The notes under the pieces were generated by a model. It was not told the DNA's origin. It did no database searches and saw only the letters and a program-made list of their open reading frames with translations. Position numbers and translations under genes: made by a program. From Natrinema ejinorense (lineage in GTDB: Archaea; Halobacteriota; Halobacteria; Halobacteriales; Natrialbaceae), in assembly GCF_002494345.1 (NCBI RefSeq), contig NZ_NXNI01000002.1, positions 62,001 through 126,000 on the forward strand: DNA of 64,000 bases, in the 5' to 3' direction. Positions 29,147-38,994 of the stretch are shown one piece after another. Positions within the stretch are counted from its first letter, which is position 1; each line of letters starts with the position of its first letter.

Positions 29147-29940
29147 TAGATAATTCGGTCGAGATTGTGGACGATACGGGCGAGGGCGAGTCCACGATGT
29201 CCACCAGCGTCGTGAACGGACGAATGCACCGTATTTTCGCTTGGGTCGAGAGTTCACCGTTTCGGTCTGGCTCCGTTACGTGGAGTTCGGCGTTCAACCG
29301 AGCATTCCACGCTTTCTGCAGTGAGGAGAACTCACGGTGTTTGAGTGGACGAATCCCGCCCTCTCGGGCCATTGCTCGAATCTGCTGCTCATCGTATCCC
29401 TTGTCTCCAAGCAAAACACCGGCTTCAGCTGCAGTGCGGTTGATGAGTGATGGTGCGATTTGCGTATCGCGTTTTCGGGTCGTTGTGACGGAGAGGTCAA
29501 CGATCACGTCTGCTCTCGTCTCGACGAATGGCGTGGCTTTTAACTGCTGACTCGTCAATTTTGAGCGTTTCGTGTAGTGTTTCGAGGCCCAACTTCGGTC
29601 GAAACCCAAGGCGCCGATCCCTGCAACACCGGTAGTCGGGAGCAGTGACACAGAGAGATCGAGCAGCACTCGCCAGACAGCCAGATCGAGCCTATCGAAC
29701 GCTCTGCACAGCGTTGACGGCGCAGGAAGTTCGGTGAGGTTGATCGCGTTCCGAATGCGGGGCATCTCGACGAGTCCGTCGAGGAGCATTCGATACGCCC
29801 CGTTCTTCCGAATTTTGAGATACAGGAGAACGATGTGTCGATCGAGCGTGTAGCGGTGTTTCGAGAATTTCGAGGAGTGCGCACCGATACACAACCCACT
29901 CAGCTCCCAACATTGATCAAATTCCGCCGCGTAGCTCTCG
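29147..29940 (-). pseudogene. IS5 family transposase relic
   Basis: Reading the minus strand, ELPAPSTLCRAFDRLDLAVWR, a DDE region and LLGDKGYDEQQIRAMAREGG match haloarchaeal IS5-group transposases. Near 29295 the sense moves to a second frame (RSQTETVNSRPKRKYGAF) and near 29200 to a third (GLALARIVHNLDRII, TAA at 29147-29149). The conserved catalytic Glu region therefore lies out of frame, and the gene cannot make full-length transposase. Confidence 0.75.
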
Positions 29941-30766
29941 CTAGGCAGGTTTGTGGGCGTTGGTTCAAACGCACTCTACGACCCGCTCGCTTCTCGAACT
30001 CGCCCAACTAGAACACTGCCGCCCTACGAGAAGTTTTTCAACAAATTACAACAGTGTGGTTGTAAAAGGCACTATTCCTACCTATCTGTCGGACCGGTGG
30101 TGGCGTTGAGTGGTACACCGACAAACGTTTGAGGGGATTTCACGTCGATGAGGGATTTCCTGAGTCGAAGACACCATCTCCGCTTCAGAAGACCACCGGA
30201 AATGTGACCGGGGATTCGAACAGGCCACCATTGTTTTACATATGTACTTTTGTAATCGCTCTCCGGGACAGCCAGTTAGTAGCTCTCTGGACACTTTCCG
30301 ACGATTTCGAAAGCCGGAATTTCCGGAATTACTCGTGCTCGAGGGCTACCGAACCTGTATATCGATTTGACCTCCCAATCGAATCCGAAACTCTGTCCGC
30401 GCTGGTCGAAAACGTTCTCTGAACGCTCCTGACGATCACGTCGGTTCGATGACGGCGTACGTGATTACTCGATCACCGACCCAGACTAACGAACGTTACG
30501 CGATATTGGAAAACGAGGCCAGCAAGATACTGCCCAATGCCGATTCAACTATTTCGAATCAGCTGCCGTTGCTGCTCTTCTGTTAGGGTTGTACACCTCG
30601 CTCGTAATTCGCACTGTCCCACGAACCGAAGAGCGAAATCGTCATATTCTGCGGCCAGAAGCGCCGAAGATCGGTCTCAATCGATACCGAGCGCACGAAA
30701 CTATCTTCGGAGAGTCTTCCGAGATAGTCGAAAGCTTTCTATGGGAATCGGTCGTTGGATACGCCA
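29941..30766. other. IS-flanking region, nothing recognised
   Basis: Only short frames without motifs are present. The sequence AGTTTTTCAACAAATTACAACAGTGTGGTTGTAAAA near 30029-30069, seen in parts, is AT-rich with an inverted look and may be an IS end. The start of the IclR gene follows at 30767. Confidence 0.35.
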
Positions 30767-31519
30767 ATGACGAACCAATCGAATCAATCGGTCCGGCGGG
30801 CCTTCACACTCGTGGATGAGCTAGCGGAGAACGGCCCGCGGGGGGTTTCAGAGCTGGCGAACGACCTCGACATGCCGGTCAGTACCGTTCACGACTACCT
30901 CCAGGCACTCATTACGACGGGGTACGTCACGAAGGACGACACCGACTACAGGACGACGACGCGGTTTCTGGAGGTCGGACACCGACAATGTCACCGGCTG
31001 GAGGTGTATAAGGCGGTCAGCGACGAACTCGAGACCGTCGCCGAAGAAACCGGCGAACACGCCACGTTGTTGATCGAAGAGGACGATCAAGCGGTAATCG
31101 TCGCTGTTCAGGAGGGTCCGGACGCAATCAATCTGTTCGCGTATCCGGGGGCTCGGATGCCGCTACACGCAACGGCACCGGGAAAGGCAATGCTCGCGCA
31201 CATGCCGAGGGAGCGCGTCACGGAGATTATCGACCGTCACGGGCTGGTCGAAGTGACGCCTCGGACCGTCACGGATCCAGACGTGCTGTTCGAGCAACTC
31301 GAGGAGGTCCACGGCAAGGGGTACGCGATCGATGTTGGAGAGCGTATCGCGGGGATGGTGTGTATCGCGGCACCGATCCGTGACAAGGAAGATCGGATCC
31401 GTGGGGCGATATGCGTCTGTGGCCCGCGGAGCCGACTCGACGAGGACCGACGGACCGAGATCGCCGACGTCGCGAAGCGAGCGGCGAACGTGACGCAGGT
31501 GAACCTAGACTACGTCTGA
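30767..31519 (+). CDS. IclR family transcriptional regulator
   Basis: A 250-residue regulator with an N-terminal winged helix (about 5-70; GVSELANDLDMPVSTVHDYLQAL) and the IclR effector domain (about 85-250; PLHATAPGKAMLAHMP, GYAIDVGERIAGMVCIAAPI). Haloarchaeal IclR proteins often control catabolic genes. It opens the CoA-thioester catabolic island, so regulation of those genes is a fair inference. ATG 30767 is chosen over an upstream TTG at 30755. Confidence 0.9.
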   Translation: MTNQSNQSVRRAFTLVDELAENGPRGVSELANDLDMPVSTVHDYLQALITTGYVTKDDTDYRTTTRFLEVGHRQCHRLEVYKAVSDELETVAEETGEHATLLIEEDDQAVIVAVQEGPDAINLFAYPGARMPLHATAPGKAMLAHMPRERVTEIIDRHGLVEVTPRTVTDPDVLFEQLEEVHGKGYAIDVGERIAGMVCIAAPIRDKEDRIRGAICVCGPRSRLDEDRRTEIADVAKRAANVTQVNLDYV

Positions 31520-31544
31520 GAACCGAGCGACCCCCTTTCGGCTG

Positions 31545-32528
31545 CTATTCGTTCGCGACCGGAGCGAGCGCTTGCATCGTCCCCTCGGCCAGATCGTCGG
31601 CCGCTTGCTCGGGAATCGTCAACAGCGGTCGATCGACCGGGGTCTCGGCGACGAGATCGCGAAGTCGCTGGCGCGCGTCCTCGGGCGTTCCCGCAACGCC
31701 GAGTTCGTGGACCATCTCGTCGGTGACGAGATCGGCAGCCGCATCCCGATCACCGTTTCGCCAGGCATCTGCGACGCGCTCGGCGCGGTCAGGGAACGCC
31801 GTCGAAATCGCGTTCCGATATCCGTCTGCGCTGCCGGCGTAGTAAGCGACGTGACCGCGAACGGCGTCGTAGGCTTCTGTCCCGTCGTTGCTCACCGCCG
31901 CCGGGACGTACGGGGCGATCGTGATCTCGTCGGGATCGCGCTCTGCCTTGCGCGCCGTCTCCTCGATGGTTTCGAACGCGTCCTCAAGACCGGAGAAGGG
32001 AATGTTATGCGGCATCCAGCCGTCGCAGAGGCGACCGACGACGCGACGGTTCGCCGGTCCGAGCGCCGCGTGATAGATCGGGACGTCTCGATCAATCGGT
32101 GGCACACCGTTGACTGCAATCAGTTCCCCGTCGTAGTCGATGGGTTCGTTGCCCCCCAGAATCTCCTGCATCACCTCGATGGTCTCGTGAGAACGGCGGA
32201 CGGGGCGTTCGAACGGCATCCCATGGACGTTCTCAACGGCGGTCGGGGTACTCGTACCGACACCGAAAGACGTGCGGCCGTCAGCGACCTGATCGAGCGT
32301 CGCCGCGGTCATCGCTAGAACAGCGGGCGTCCGCGAAAAGACGTTCACGATTGCGGTTCCGATCTCGACTCCGTTAGTTCGGGCGGCGATCTCCGAGAGC
32401 TTGATCACGGAACTCGTTCCCCAGAGTTCGCCCATCCAGACGGAATCGTACCCCTGCGCTTCGGCGTCGACGGCGAGGTCGGTTGGATCGTGCGACGCAG
32501 TCCGTGGCAGTACTAGCCCGAGATGCAT
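31545..32528 (-). CDS. LLM class (F420-dependent) flavin oxidoreductase
   Basis: A 327-residue luciferase-like TIM-barrel protein. MHLGLVLPRTASHDPTDLA, AQGYDSVWMGELWG, the LDQVADGRTSFGVGTSTP loop and the C-terminal VAGTPEDARQRLRDL are typical of F420-dependent reductases of the methylenetetrahydromethanopterin reductase group. Haloarchaea make F420. The substrate is unknown; the neighbours suggest a role in breaking down an acyl or ring compound. The Met at 32528 gives the standard N-terminus. Confidence 0.85.
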   Translation of the reverse strand: MHLGLVLPRTASHDPTDLAVDAEAQGYDSVWMGELWGTSSVIKLSEIAARTNGVEIGTAIVNVFSRTPAVLAMTAATLDQVADGRTSFGVGTSTPTAVENVHGMPFERPVRRSHETIEVMQEILGGNEPIDYDGELIAVNGVPPIDRDVPIYHAALGPANRRVVGRLCDGWMPHNIPFSGLEDAFETIEETARKAERDPDEITIAPYVPAAVSNDGTEAYDAVRGHVAYYAGSADGYRNAISTAFPDRAERVADAWRNGDRDAAADLVTDEMVHELGVAGTPEDARQRLRDLVAETPVDRPLLTIPEQAADDLAEGTMQALAPVANE

Positions 32529-32623
32529 GCGTCCCCTTCGATGGTCGGTCTGATAAATCATTCTCTAGTGACGATATGATCTCGGAACACCGGAATCACC
32601 CACCCGGTTCGTGGGTGTTGGAC

Positions 32624-33412
32624 CTACCGGCCGACGAAGTCGGGCTCCTCGTCGGCGAGGAATGCCTCGAGTCCGCGTTCGTAGTCCTCCGTCCGGGCCG
32701 CTGCGGCGATGGCGTCGGTCTCCGCGGAGAGGTGTGACTCGAGGGAGCGCTCGTAGCTGTCGGTCAGTAGTCGAGTGGTCGTCCCGAGCGCCGTCGTCGG
32801 TCCCGACGCGAGTTCGCTCGCGAGTGAGTCGAGGCGGTCGTCGAACTCGTCTGCGGGCGCGACCTCGGTTGCGAGTCCGAGTTCGACAGCCTCCTCGGGG
32901 CCGATCGGTTCGTCTTTGAGGACGATTTCCGTCGCGGTTCGCAGGCCGACGAGCCGCGGGAGGAGGAACGTGGCCCCGCCGTCGCCCGTCAGACCGATCC
33001 CCGTGTAGGCGAACTTCAGCGTCGCGTCTTCCCCGAGCACGACGAGGTCCGGCAACAGGGCGAGACTGAACCCGATTCCGGCGGCGATGCCATTGATCCC
33101 GCCGATCACCGGCGTCTCCGTGCGGTGGAACGCGACGATCGCCTCGTGAGCACGGCCGGCCAGTGTGCGGAGTGTCGCCGCGTCGGACGCGTCACCCGAG
33201 AGCTGAGAGAGATCGGCCCCGGCACCGAAGAAGTCGCCCTCGTGGGTCAGAACGATACATCGCACCGACTCGTCGGCTCCGAGTGTCGACGCGACCGAGA
33301 TCAGTTCGTCGGCCATCTCGAGGGTCAGCGCGTTCCGACCGGCGGTGCTCGCAAGCGTTACCGTCGCGACGCCGTCGTCGCGATCGACGGTAAGGTTCTC
33401 GTAATCCGGCAT
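32624..33412 (-). CDS. Enoyl-CoA hydratase/isomerase family protein
   Basis: A 262-residue crotonase-fold enzyme. The CoA-binding/oxyanion region GDFFGAGADLSQLSG (near 67-80) and NGIAAGIGFSLALLPDLVVLGEDATL (near 105-130, in parts) are in place. Of the two usual catalytic Glu positions the second appears in the TFLLPRLVG region; side-chain identity suggests an isomerase or hydratase but this is not firm. It is the hydration step of beta-oxidation in this cluster. Confidence 0.85.
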   Translation of the reverse strand: MPDYENLTVDRDDGVATVTLASTAGRNALTLEMADELISVASTLGADESVRCIVLTHEGDFFGAGADLSQLSGDASDAATLRTLAGRAHEAIVAFHRTETPVIGGINGIAAGIGFSLALLPDLVVLGEDATLKFAYTGIGLTGDGGATFLLPRLVGLRTATEIVLKDEPIGPEEAVELGLATEVAPADEFDDRLDSLASELASGPTTALGTTTRLLTDSYERSLESHLSAETDAIAAAARTEDYERGLEAFLADEEPDFVGR

Positions 33413-33460
33413 GTCGATCGACGATTCGGCGTGTCGGAAGTTAACTGTTTTCGACCGCGC

Positions 33461-35035
33461 TTACTCGATCGCGTCGGTCAGATCCATCGGCTCGGCGCGG
33501 AACAACCGCGGATCCATCTCAGCGATGTCGTCCGCGACGACCGGGGTGCACTCGAGTCGGTCGAGCACATCCGCCTCGCGGTCGACGCCTGGGGCCACCT
33601 CGACGAGGGTGAGCCCGTCTTCGCGGAGTTCAAAGACGGCGCGTTCGGTGACGTAGACGATCGACTGGTCGATCTCGCGTGCGTACTCCCCACTGAACGT
33701 GATCTGCTCGACGGCCTCGAGGAACTTCGGCTGGTCGCCTTCGCGTTCGATCGAGAGTTCGCCGTCGCCTGCGCTGATCTCGAGGCCGCCCGTCGTGAGC
33801 GTGCCACAGAAGACGACTTGGTTCGCGTTCTGCGTGATGTTGATGAACCCGCCACAGCCGGGCAGTTGAGAGCCAAAGCGACTCACGTTGATGTTGCCGT
33901 CGCCGTCGACTTGGGCCATCCCGAGGAAGCCGTAGTCCAGCCCGCCGCCGTCGTAGAAGTCGAACTGCTGGGTCGAACTGACCCGCGCCTCGTGGCCGCT
34001 GGCGGTTCCGAAGCTGATCCCGCCGGAGGCTGAGCCCCCGATCGGCCCCGATTCGACGGTCTGAGTGATCTCGTCGGCAATGCCGCCCGCAGTGGCGACC
34101 TCGGGGATGCGTTCGGGAACGCCGACGCCGAGGTTGATCACGGAGTCGGCCGACAGCTCCATCGCGGCTCGGCGAGCGATGATTGTACGCTCGTCGAGAT
34201 CGTCGACCGAGTCGTTGTCGCTATCGCCAGCGCCCCCGGCTGGCGGGCGGATCTCGCCGCTGTAGGCGGGGTTGTACGGCTCAGCGTAGGTCTGTGGGTG
34301 ATGGGAGGCAGGCGCTTCGACGACCGCGTCGACGAGCACGCCCGGGATAACCACGTCCGTCGGGTCGAGCGTACCCGTCTCGGTGATGCGTTCGACCTGG
34401 ACCAGAACGGTCCCGTCGGAGTTGTGTGCCGCCTGGGCCATCGCCAGCACGTTCGACTCGAGAGCTTCCCGCTCCATCGTCACGTTGCCGTTCTCGTCGG
34501 CGGTCGTCCCGCGGAGGATCGCGACGTCGATCGGCACCGACTCGTAGAAGAGGTACTCCTCGCCGTCGACCGTAACGAGGTCGACGAGATCCTCGTTCGT
34601 AACGTCGTTTGCCTTCCCGCCGTCCTGTCGCGGATCGACGAACGTGCCGAGACCGACGTGGGTGAACGTGCCGGGTTTCCCTGCCGCGGTGTCGCGGAGG
34701 AGGTGATCCATTGCGCCGAACGGGAAGTTGTACGCTTCGACCTCGTTCTCGACGATCCGTTCCATCAGGTCCGGTGTGAATCCCCAGTGGCTGGCGATGG
34801 TGCGCTCGATCATCCCGTCCTGGACCAGGTGGGAAATACCCCGCCCCTGGCGGTCCCCCTCGGCCGCAGGGTGGTAGAGCGTGAGGTCGCCGGGCGAGCC
34901 GGTCTCGGCGTAGCGTTCGCCCAGTCCCTCGAGCAGGTACTCCGGAATACCGACCGCGACGAACCCGCCGACGCCGATGGTGTCCCCGTCCTCGATCCGT
35001 CCGATGGCTGCGTCTCTGGGCTGCAAGACTGTCAT
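33461..35035 (-). CDS. Acyl-CoA:carboxylate CoA-transferase, fused A-B subunits
   Basis: A 524-residue family I CoA-transferase with both halves in one chain. The A half starts GDTIGVGGFVAVGIPEYLL and includes ESVPIDVAILRGTTADENGN. The B half has VINLGVGVPERIPEVA and VESGPIGGSASGGISFGT, where the Glu is the likely covalent catalytic residue, as in propionate/acetate CoA-transferases. A short acidic linker (about 270-285) joins them. It should activate a carboxylic acid at the expense of an acyl-CoA. The Met at 35035 is preferred over an upstream GTG-like start. Confidence 0.85.
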   Translation of the reverse strand: MTVLQPRDAAIGRIEDGDTIGVGGFVAVGIPEYLLEGLGERYAETGSPGDLTLYHPAAEGDRQGRGISHLVQDGMIERTIASHWGFTPDLMERIVENEVEAYNFPFGAMDHLLRDTAAGKPGTFTHVGLGTFVDPRQDGGKANDVTNEDLVDLVTVDGEEYLFYESVPIDVAILRGTTADENGNVTMEREALESNVLAMAQAAHNSDGTVLVQVERITETGTLDPTDVVIPGVLVDAVVEAPASHHPQTYAEPYNPAYSGEIRPPAGGAGDSDNDSVDDLDERTIIARRAAMELSADSVINLGVGVPERIPEVATAGGIADEITQTVESGPIGGSASGGISFGTASGHEARVSSTQQFDFYDGGGLDYGFLGMAQVDGDGNINVSRFGSQLPGCGGFINITQNANQVVFCGTLTTGGLEISAGDGELSIEREGDQPKFLEAVEQITFSGEYAREIDQSIVYVTERAVFELREDGLTLVEVAPGVDREADVLDRLECTPVVADDIAEMDPRLFRAEPMDLTDAIE

Positions 35036-35123
35036 ACGTCCGTGTCTGGGGACGACGCCCATTTCTACCTATCTATTGCGGACGGATCGCACGCTTTAGT
35101 ACCCCGCTCGCGAATGTGCCCGT

Positions 35124-36248
35124 ATGGAGCTGACTAGTGAACAGGAGCTCATTCGAGACACGATCCGCGACTTCGTCGAGAACGAAGTCGGCGAGAACGT
35201 CCGCGAACTCGACGAGGAACAGACGTTCCCGGAAGACGTCTGGGACGGACTCGCGGAGTTGGACTTCACAGGGATGACCGTCCCGGAGGAGTACGGCGGG
35301 CTCGACGTCGACGAGGTGACCTACAGTCTCATCAACGAGGAACTGGCCTACGGCCACCTCGCGGTCGCGACGGCGCTGTCGGTTCACTGTCTCGCGACCT
35401 CGTGTATCCGACAATTCGGCTCCGAGGCCCACAAGGAACGGTGGCTACCGGAGATGGTCGACGGCCGCCCCGTCGGCGCGTTCGCCCTCTCGGAACCCGA
35501 CGCGGGATCGAACCCGGCCCAGATGAGCACTGAGGCCCGAAAGGACGGCGACGAGTACGTCATCAATGGGAAGAAACAGTGGATCACCAACGGCGAACGC
35601 GCCGGGGTCGTCGTCCTCTTCGCCAAGACCGACGCCGACGATCCCGATACCGTCACGCAGTTCCTCGTCCCCAAAGACGTCGACGGGCTCGAGGTCGGAA
35701 AGAAGGAGGACAAACTCGGGCTCCGCGCGAGCGATACGACGACGCTCATTTTCGACGACGTCCGTATTCCGGCCGAGAACCGCCTGACAGAGGTCGGTGC
35801 CGGGCTCAAAGCCGCCTTCTCGATCCTGACCGGCGGGCGAATCGCGATCGCGAGCCAGGCCGTCGGCGTCGCCCAGGCGGCGCTCGACGCGGCCGTCGCG
35901 TACGCCAACGAGCGCGAACAGTTCGGCCAGCCGATCGTCGAACACCAGGCGATCGGCCAGAAGCTCGCGGACATGCAGACGAACGTTCAGGCGGCCCGGC
36001 TGCTCACCCGCGACGCGGCCCGCAAGAACGAGGACGGCGTCGATCCGATGTCGGCGGCCATGGCGAAATACTTCGCCAGCGAGACGGCCGTCGACGTCGC
36101 CAACGAGGCCGTCCAGGTCCACGGCGGCTACGGCTACACCAAGGACTTCGACGTCGAGCGCTACTACCGGGACGCCAAGATCACGACGATTTACGAGGGA
36201 ACCTCCGAGATTCAGAAGAAAATCATCGCGCGCCACCTCACGGATTAA
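35124..36248 (+). CDS. Acyl-CoA dehydrogenase
   Basis: A 374-residue flavoprotein of normal family length. It shows AFALSEPDAGSNPAQMSTEA (FAD loop near 126-145), the KKQWITNGERAG motif near 151-162, the QAVGVAQAALDAAVAYANER helix, and the C-terminal YEGTSEIQKKIIARHLT with Glu as the likely catalytic base. It performs the first oxidation of beta-oxidation using an electron-transfer flavoprotein. It is divergent from the CoA-transferase gene, 88 bp apart, so the two share a promoter region. Confidence 0.93.
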   Translation: MELTSEQELIRDTIRDFVENEVGENVRELDEEQTFPEDVWDGLAELDFTGMTVPEEYGGLDVDEVTYSLINEELAYGHLAVATALSVHCLATSCIRQFGSEAHKERWLPEMVDGRPVGAFALSEPDAGSNPAQMSTEARKDGDEYVINGKKQWITNGERAGVVVLFAKTDADDPDTVTQFLVPKDVDGLEVGKKEDKLGLRASDTTTLIFDDVRIPAENRLTEVGAGLKAAFSILTGGRIAIASQAVGVAQAALDAAVAYANEREQFGQPIVEHQAIGQKLADMQTNVQAARLLTRDAARKNEDGVDPMSAAMAKYFASETAVDVANEAVQVHGGYGYTKDFDVERYYRDAKITTIYEGTSEIQKKIIARHLTD

Positions 36249-36402
36249 TCCGACTGACCTCCACCCTCTTCCGACACCGGGAGTCGCTCCCCTCGAGTAC
36301 CGACGGTCTCGGACAAACCAGTTCGCGCCGCCTCGAACCGCCTGCGTCAGGGAATCCGGACCGCAGGAAGCGAGGCCGGTGCGACGATCGGCCGCTGGCC
36401 GT

Positions 36403-37257
36403 CTAGTCGTACTCGTAGAACCCTTCGCCCGTCTTCTTCCCGAGGTCGCCGGCTTCGACCTTGCGCTTGAGCAGATAGGCCGGTTTGTAGCGATCGCCGA
36501 GTTCCTCGTGCAGCGTCTCGGTGGCGTGCAGACAGACGTCGAGTCCGATGTGGTCGGCGAGCGTCAGCGGCCCCATCGGAACGTTCGTCCCGAGTTCCAT
36601 TCCGGCGTCGATGTCCGCCTTGGTAGCGACACCCTCGTCGTAGGCGCGGATCCCCTCGTTGATCCACGGCATCAGGATGCGGTTGGTGACGAATCCCGGC
36701 TTGTCGTCGGACTCCCAGGTCGTTTTCTCGAGGTCGTCGGCGATCTCGTGTGCCAGAGCGACGATCTCGTCAGTCGTTTTCTCACCGACGACGACCTCGA
36801 CGCCCTCCATCACCGGAACGGGGTTCATGAAGTGGAGGCCAACCACGCGCTCGGGGCGCTCGAGGTCGGACGCGATCGACGTGATCGACAGCGTGCTCGT
36901 GTTCGTCGCGAGCACCGCGTCCTCGTCGCAAACGTCCTCGAGGTCCGCGAAGATATCCCGCTTGACCGTGAGGTCCTCGAGCGCCGCTTCGACGACGAGG
37001 TCGCAATCCGCGAGATCGTCGAGTGATGTCGTTCCCTCGATTCGGCCGCGAATCGTTTCGGGGTCGTCCTCGAGTGCGTCCCGGCTCTCGAGGCGGCCGA
37101 GACTATCGTCAATGGTTTCGAAGCCGTCCTCGACGAACTCGGTCTCGATGTCGCGAATCACGACATCGTAGCCGTGGGTGGCGGCGACCTGTGCGATACC
37201 ACTGCCCATCGTCCCGGCGCCAACGACGCCGATTCGATCGATTGTTTCGACAGCCAT
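36403..37257 (-). CDS. 3-hydroxyacyl-CoA dehydrogenase
   Basis: A 284-residue NAD+-dependent enzyme. The Rossmann motif IGVVGAGTMGSGIAQVAA is near 8-25, DLVVEAALEDLTVKRDIF near 85, NTSTLSITSIAS near 113, and the catalytic His region VGLHFMNPVPVMEGVEVV near 133. The C-terminal domain contains FVTNRILMPWINEG. It oxidises the hydroxyacyl-CoA made by the hydratase. The Met at 37257 begins MAVETIDRIG. Confidence 0.92.
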   Translation of the reverse strand: MAVETIDRIGVVGAGTMGSGIAQVAATHGYDVVIRDIETEFVEDGFETIDDSLGRLESRDALEDDPETIRGRIEGTTSLDDLADCDLVVEAALEDLTVKRDIFADLEDVCDEDAVLATNTSTLSITSIASDLERPERVVGLHFMNPVPVMEGVEVVVGEKTTDEIVALAHEIADDLEKTTWESDDKPGFVTNRILMPWINEGIRAYDEGVATKADIDAGMELGTNVPMGPLTLADHIGLDVCLHATETLHEELGDRYKPAYLLKRKVEAGDLGKKTGEGFYEYD

Positions 37258-37373
37258 CGTGAAATGGTGGTCCAACGGCGATTATAAGTGTGCCGACTCC
37301 ACGACTGGCGTCACCGGCCGAACGGGGACGATACACATATCACGCCGGCCCCGAAAGATCGGCATGGTAGCAG

Positions 37374-38540
37374 ATGTCGAAAGCCTTCATCGCCGGATCA
37401 GAGACGACTGCGTTCGGATCGTTTCCCGATCGAACCGGGCGAGACCTGTTCGCCGAGGCCGGCCGCGCCGCCCTCGACGACGCCGGGCTCCCGCCCGATG
37501 CCGTCGACGAGGTCTACTACGGCAACTTCGTCGGAACGCTGGCGGAGAACCAGGGCCACCAGGGCCCGCTCGCCGCGGAGGCGCTCGGCACGACTGCCCC
37601 GTCACGGCGGATCGAGAGCGCCTGCGCCTCGAGCGGACTGGCCGTGCGAGACGCCGTTCGGGCCGTTCGCAGCGGCGAGGCGGACCTCGTCGTCGCCGGC
37701 GGAATGGAACGGATGAGCAACATGGGCACTGCCGGCGCGACCGACGGGTTGTCCCGTGCCGCCGACGACCTCTTCGAGATTCGGGCCGGTGTCACCTTCC
37801 CCGCGGCCTACGCGCTGCTGGCGCGGGCGTACTTCGAGACGTTCGGCGGCGACCGCGAGGATCTCGCGGCGATCGCCGTCAAGAACCACGACAACGCCCT
37901 CGGCAACGATCACGCGCACCTCCAGGAGTCGATCGTGGTCGACGACGTGCTCGAGGCACAAGAGATCGCGGCCCCGCTCGGACTGTACGACGCCTGTCCG
38001 ATCAGCGACGGCGCGGCCGCGGTCGTGCTGGCGTCGCCGTCGTACGCCGCCGACCACGGACTCGACGCGGCCGTCGCTATCACCGGGTCCGGACACGGCG
38101 GCGACACGATGGCGCTGCAGGACCGTGACTCCCTGGCGAAGACGCCGGCGACCCGCGAAGCGGCGGAGATGGCGTACGACGAGGCGGGGATCGACCCGGA
38201 CGACATCGACCTGGCCGAGGTCCACGACTGCTTCACGATCGCCGAGGTTCTCGCGCTCGAGGCGCTCGGTCTGTACGGCGACGGTGAGGCGATCGATGCG
38301 GCCGCAAACGGCGAGACACGACGGGACGGTTCGCTTCCGGTCAACCTCTCGGGCGGCCTGAAGGCCAAGGGCCACCCGGTCGGAGCGACCGGCGCGGCCC
38401 AGATCGCGGCCGTCAGTTCGCTGCTCGAGGGAACGCATCCTCGTTCGGACGCGCTCGAGGACGCGACCGTCGGCCTCGCACACAATGCGGGCGGCACTGT
38501 CGCCAGTGCGACCGTCCACGTACTGGAGGTGGTTGCGTGA
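37374..38540 (+). CDS. Thiolase family protein, SCP-x type
   Basis: A 388-residue thiolase-like acyltransferase with the nucleophile in RIESACASSGLAVRDAV (Cys near 85) and the C-terminal HPVGATGAAQIAA motif (His near 329). The set DDIDLAEVHDCFTIAE with a following OB-fold partner gene marks the archaeal thiolase/DUF35 pairs. It would cleave a 3-ketoacyl-CoA or work on acetoacetyl-CoA. The stop overlaps a 20-codon micro-ORF by 4 bp. Confidence 0.9.
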   Translation: MSKAFIAGSETTAFGSFPDRTGRDLFAEAGRAALDDAGLPPDAVDEVYYGNFVGTLAENQGHQGPLAAEALGTTAPSRRIESACASSGLAVRDAVRAVRSGEADLVVAGGMERMSNMGTAGATDGLSRAADDLFEIRAGVTFPAAYALLARAYFETFGGDREDLAAIAVKNHDNALGNDHAHLQESIVVDDVLEAQEIAAPLGLYDACPISDGAAAVVLASPSYAADHGLDAAVAITGSGHGGDTMALQDRDSLAKTPATREAAEMAYDEAGIDPDDIDLAEVHDCFTIAEVLALEALGLYGDGEAIDAAANGETRRDGSLPVNLSGGLKAKGHPVGATGAAQIAAVSSLLEGTHPRSDALEDATVGLAHNAGGTVASATVHVLEVVA

Positions 38541-38599
38541 GCGAACGCAGTGGCGCGATCGCAACTACGCCGGCGCGTTCGCTGGAGGTGGTCGCATGA
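38537..38599 (+). CDS. Micro-ORF bridging thiolase and OB-fold genes
   Basis: GTG 38537 lies in the thiolase stop (GTGA) and the frame runs MSERSGAIATTPARSLEVVA to a TGA at 38597-38599, which overlaps the ATG of the next gene (ATGA). The final LEVVA repeats the thiolase C-terminus because the block CTGGAGGTGGTYGCRTGA occurs twice (38523-38540 and 38582-38599). It looks like a tandem duplication of a coupled gene junction. The second block also supplies a GGAGGT ribosome binding site 8 nt before 38596. Confidence 0.5.
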   Translation: MSERSGAIATTPARSLEVVA

Positions 38600-38994
38600 C
38601 CGACGCTAGCGACGGCGAGTACGACGTGTTCCTCGACTCGCTCGCGGACGGTCGCGGCTACTACTACGCGTGCTCGAACGGTCACGGGACGGTGCCGCCG
38701 CGGCGGGTCTGCCCCCACTGTGGCGACCGCGACCTCGAACGGATTCCATTGCCGGAGACGGGCGAAATTCGCACGTACTCGACCGTCAACGTGCCGACGC
38801 CGGCGTTCGACGATGACGCGCCGTACGTCACCGCTATCGCGTCGTTCGGCCCCGTCAGGCTAACCGGGATCGTCCGCGGGTCCGATCCGACCGACGTCGA
38901 GATCGGCACTCCCGTCGCGGCGACCGTCGAACCGCGAGAGACGACCGACGAGCGAACGATCACGTTCAGACCCGACGATGGCACGCATAACTGA
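38596..38994 (+). CDS. Zn-ribbon OB-fold (DUF35) thiolase partner
   Basis: A 132-residue protein with a zinc ribbon (CSNGHGTVPPRRVCPHCGD; four cysteines near 27-45) followed by an OB fold (SFGPVRLTGIVRG). In archaea such proteins bind acetoacetyl-CoA or related thiolases and channel acyl-CoA substrates; it is adjacent to a thiolase here, as expected. A GGAGGT sits 8 nt before the ATG. Confidence 0.88.
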   Translation: MTDASDGEYDVFLDSLADGRGYYYACSNGHGTVPPRRVCPHCGDRDLERIPLPETGEIRTYSTVNVPTPAFDDDAPYVTAIASFGPVRLTGIVRGSDPTDVEIGTPVAATVEPRETTDERTITFRPDDGTHN

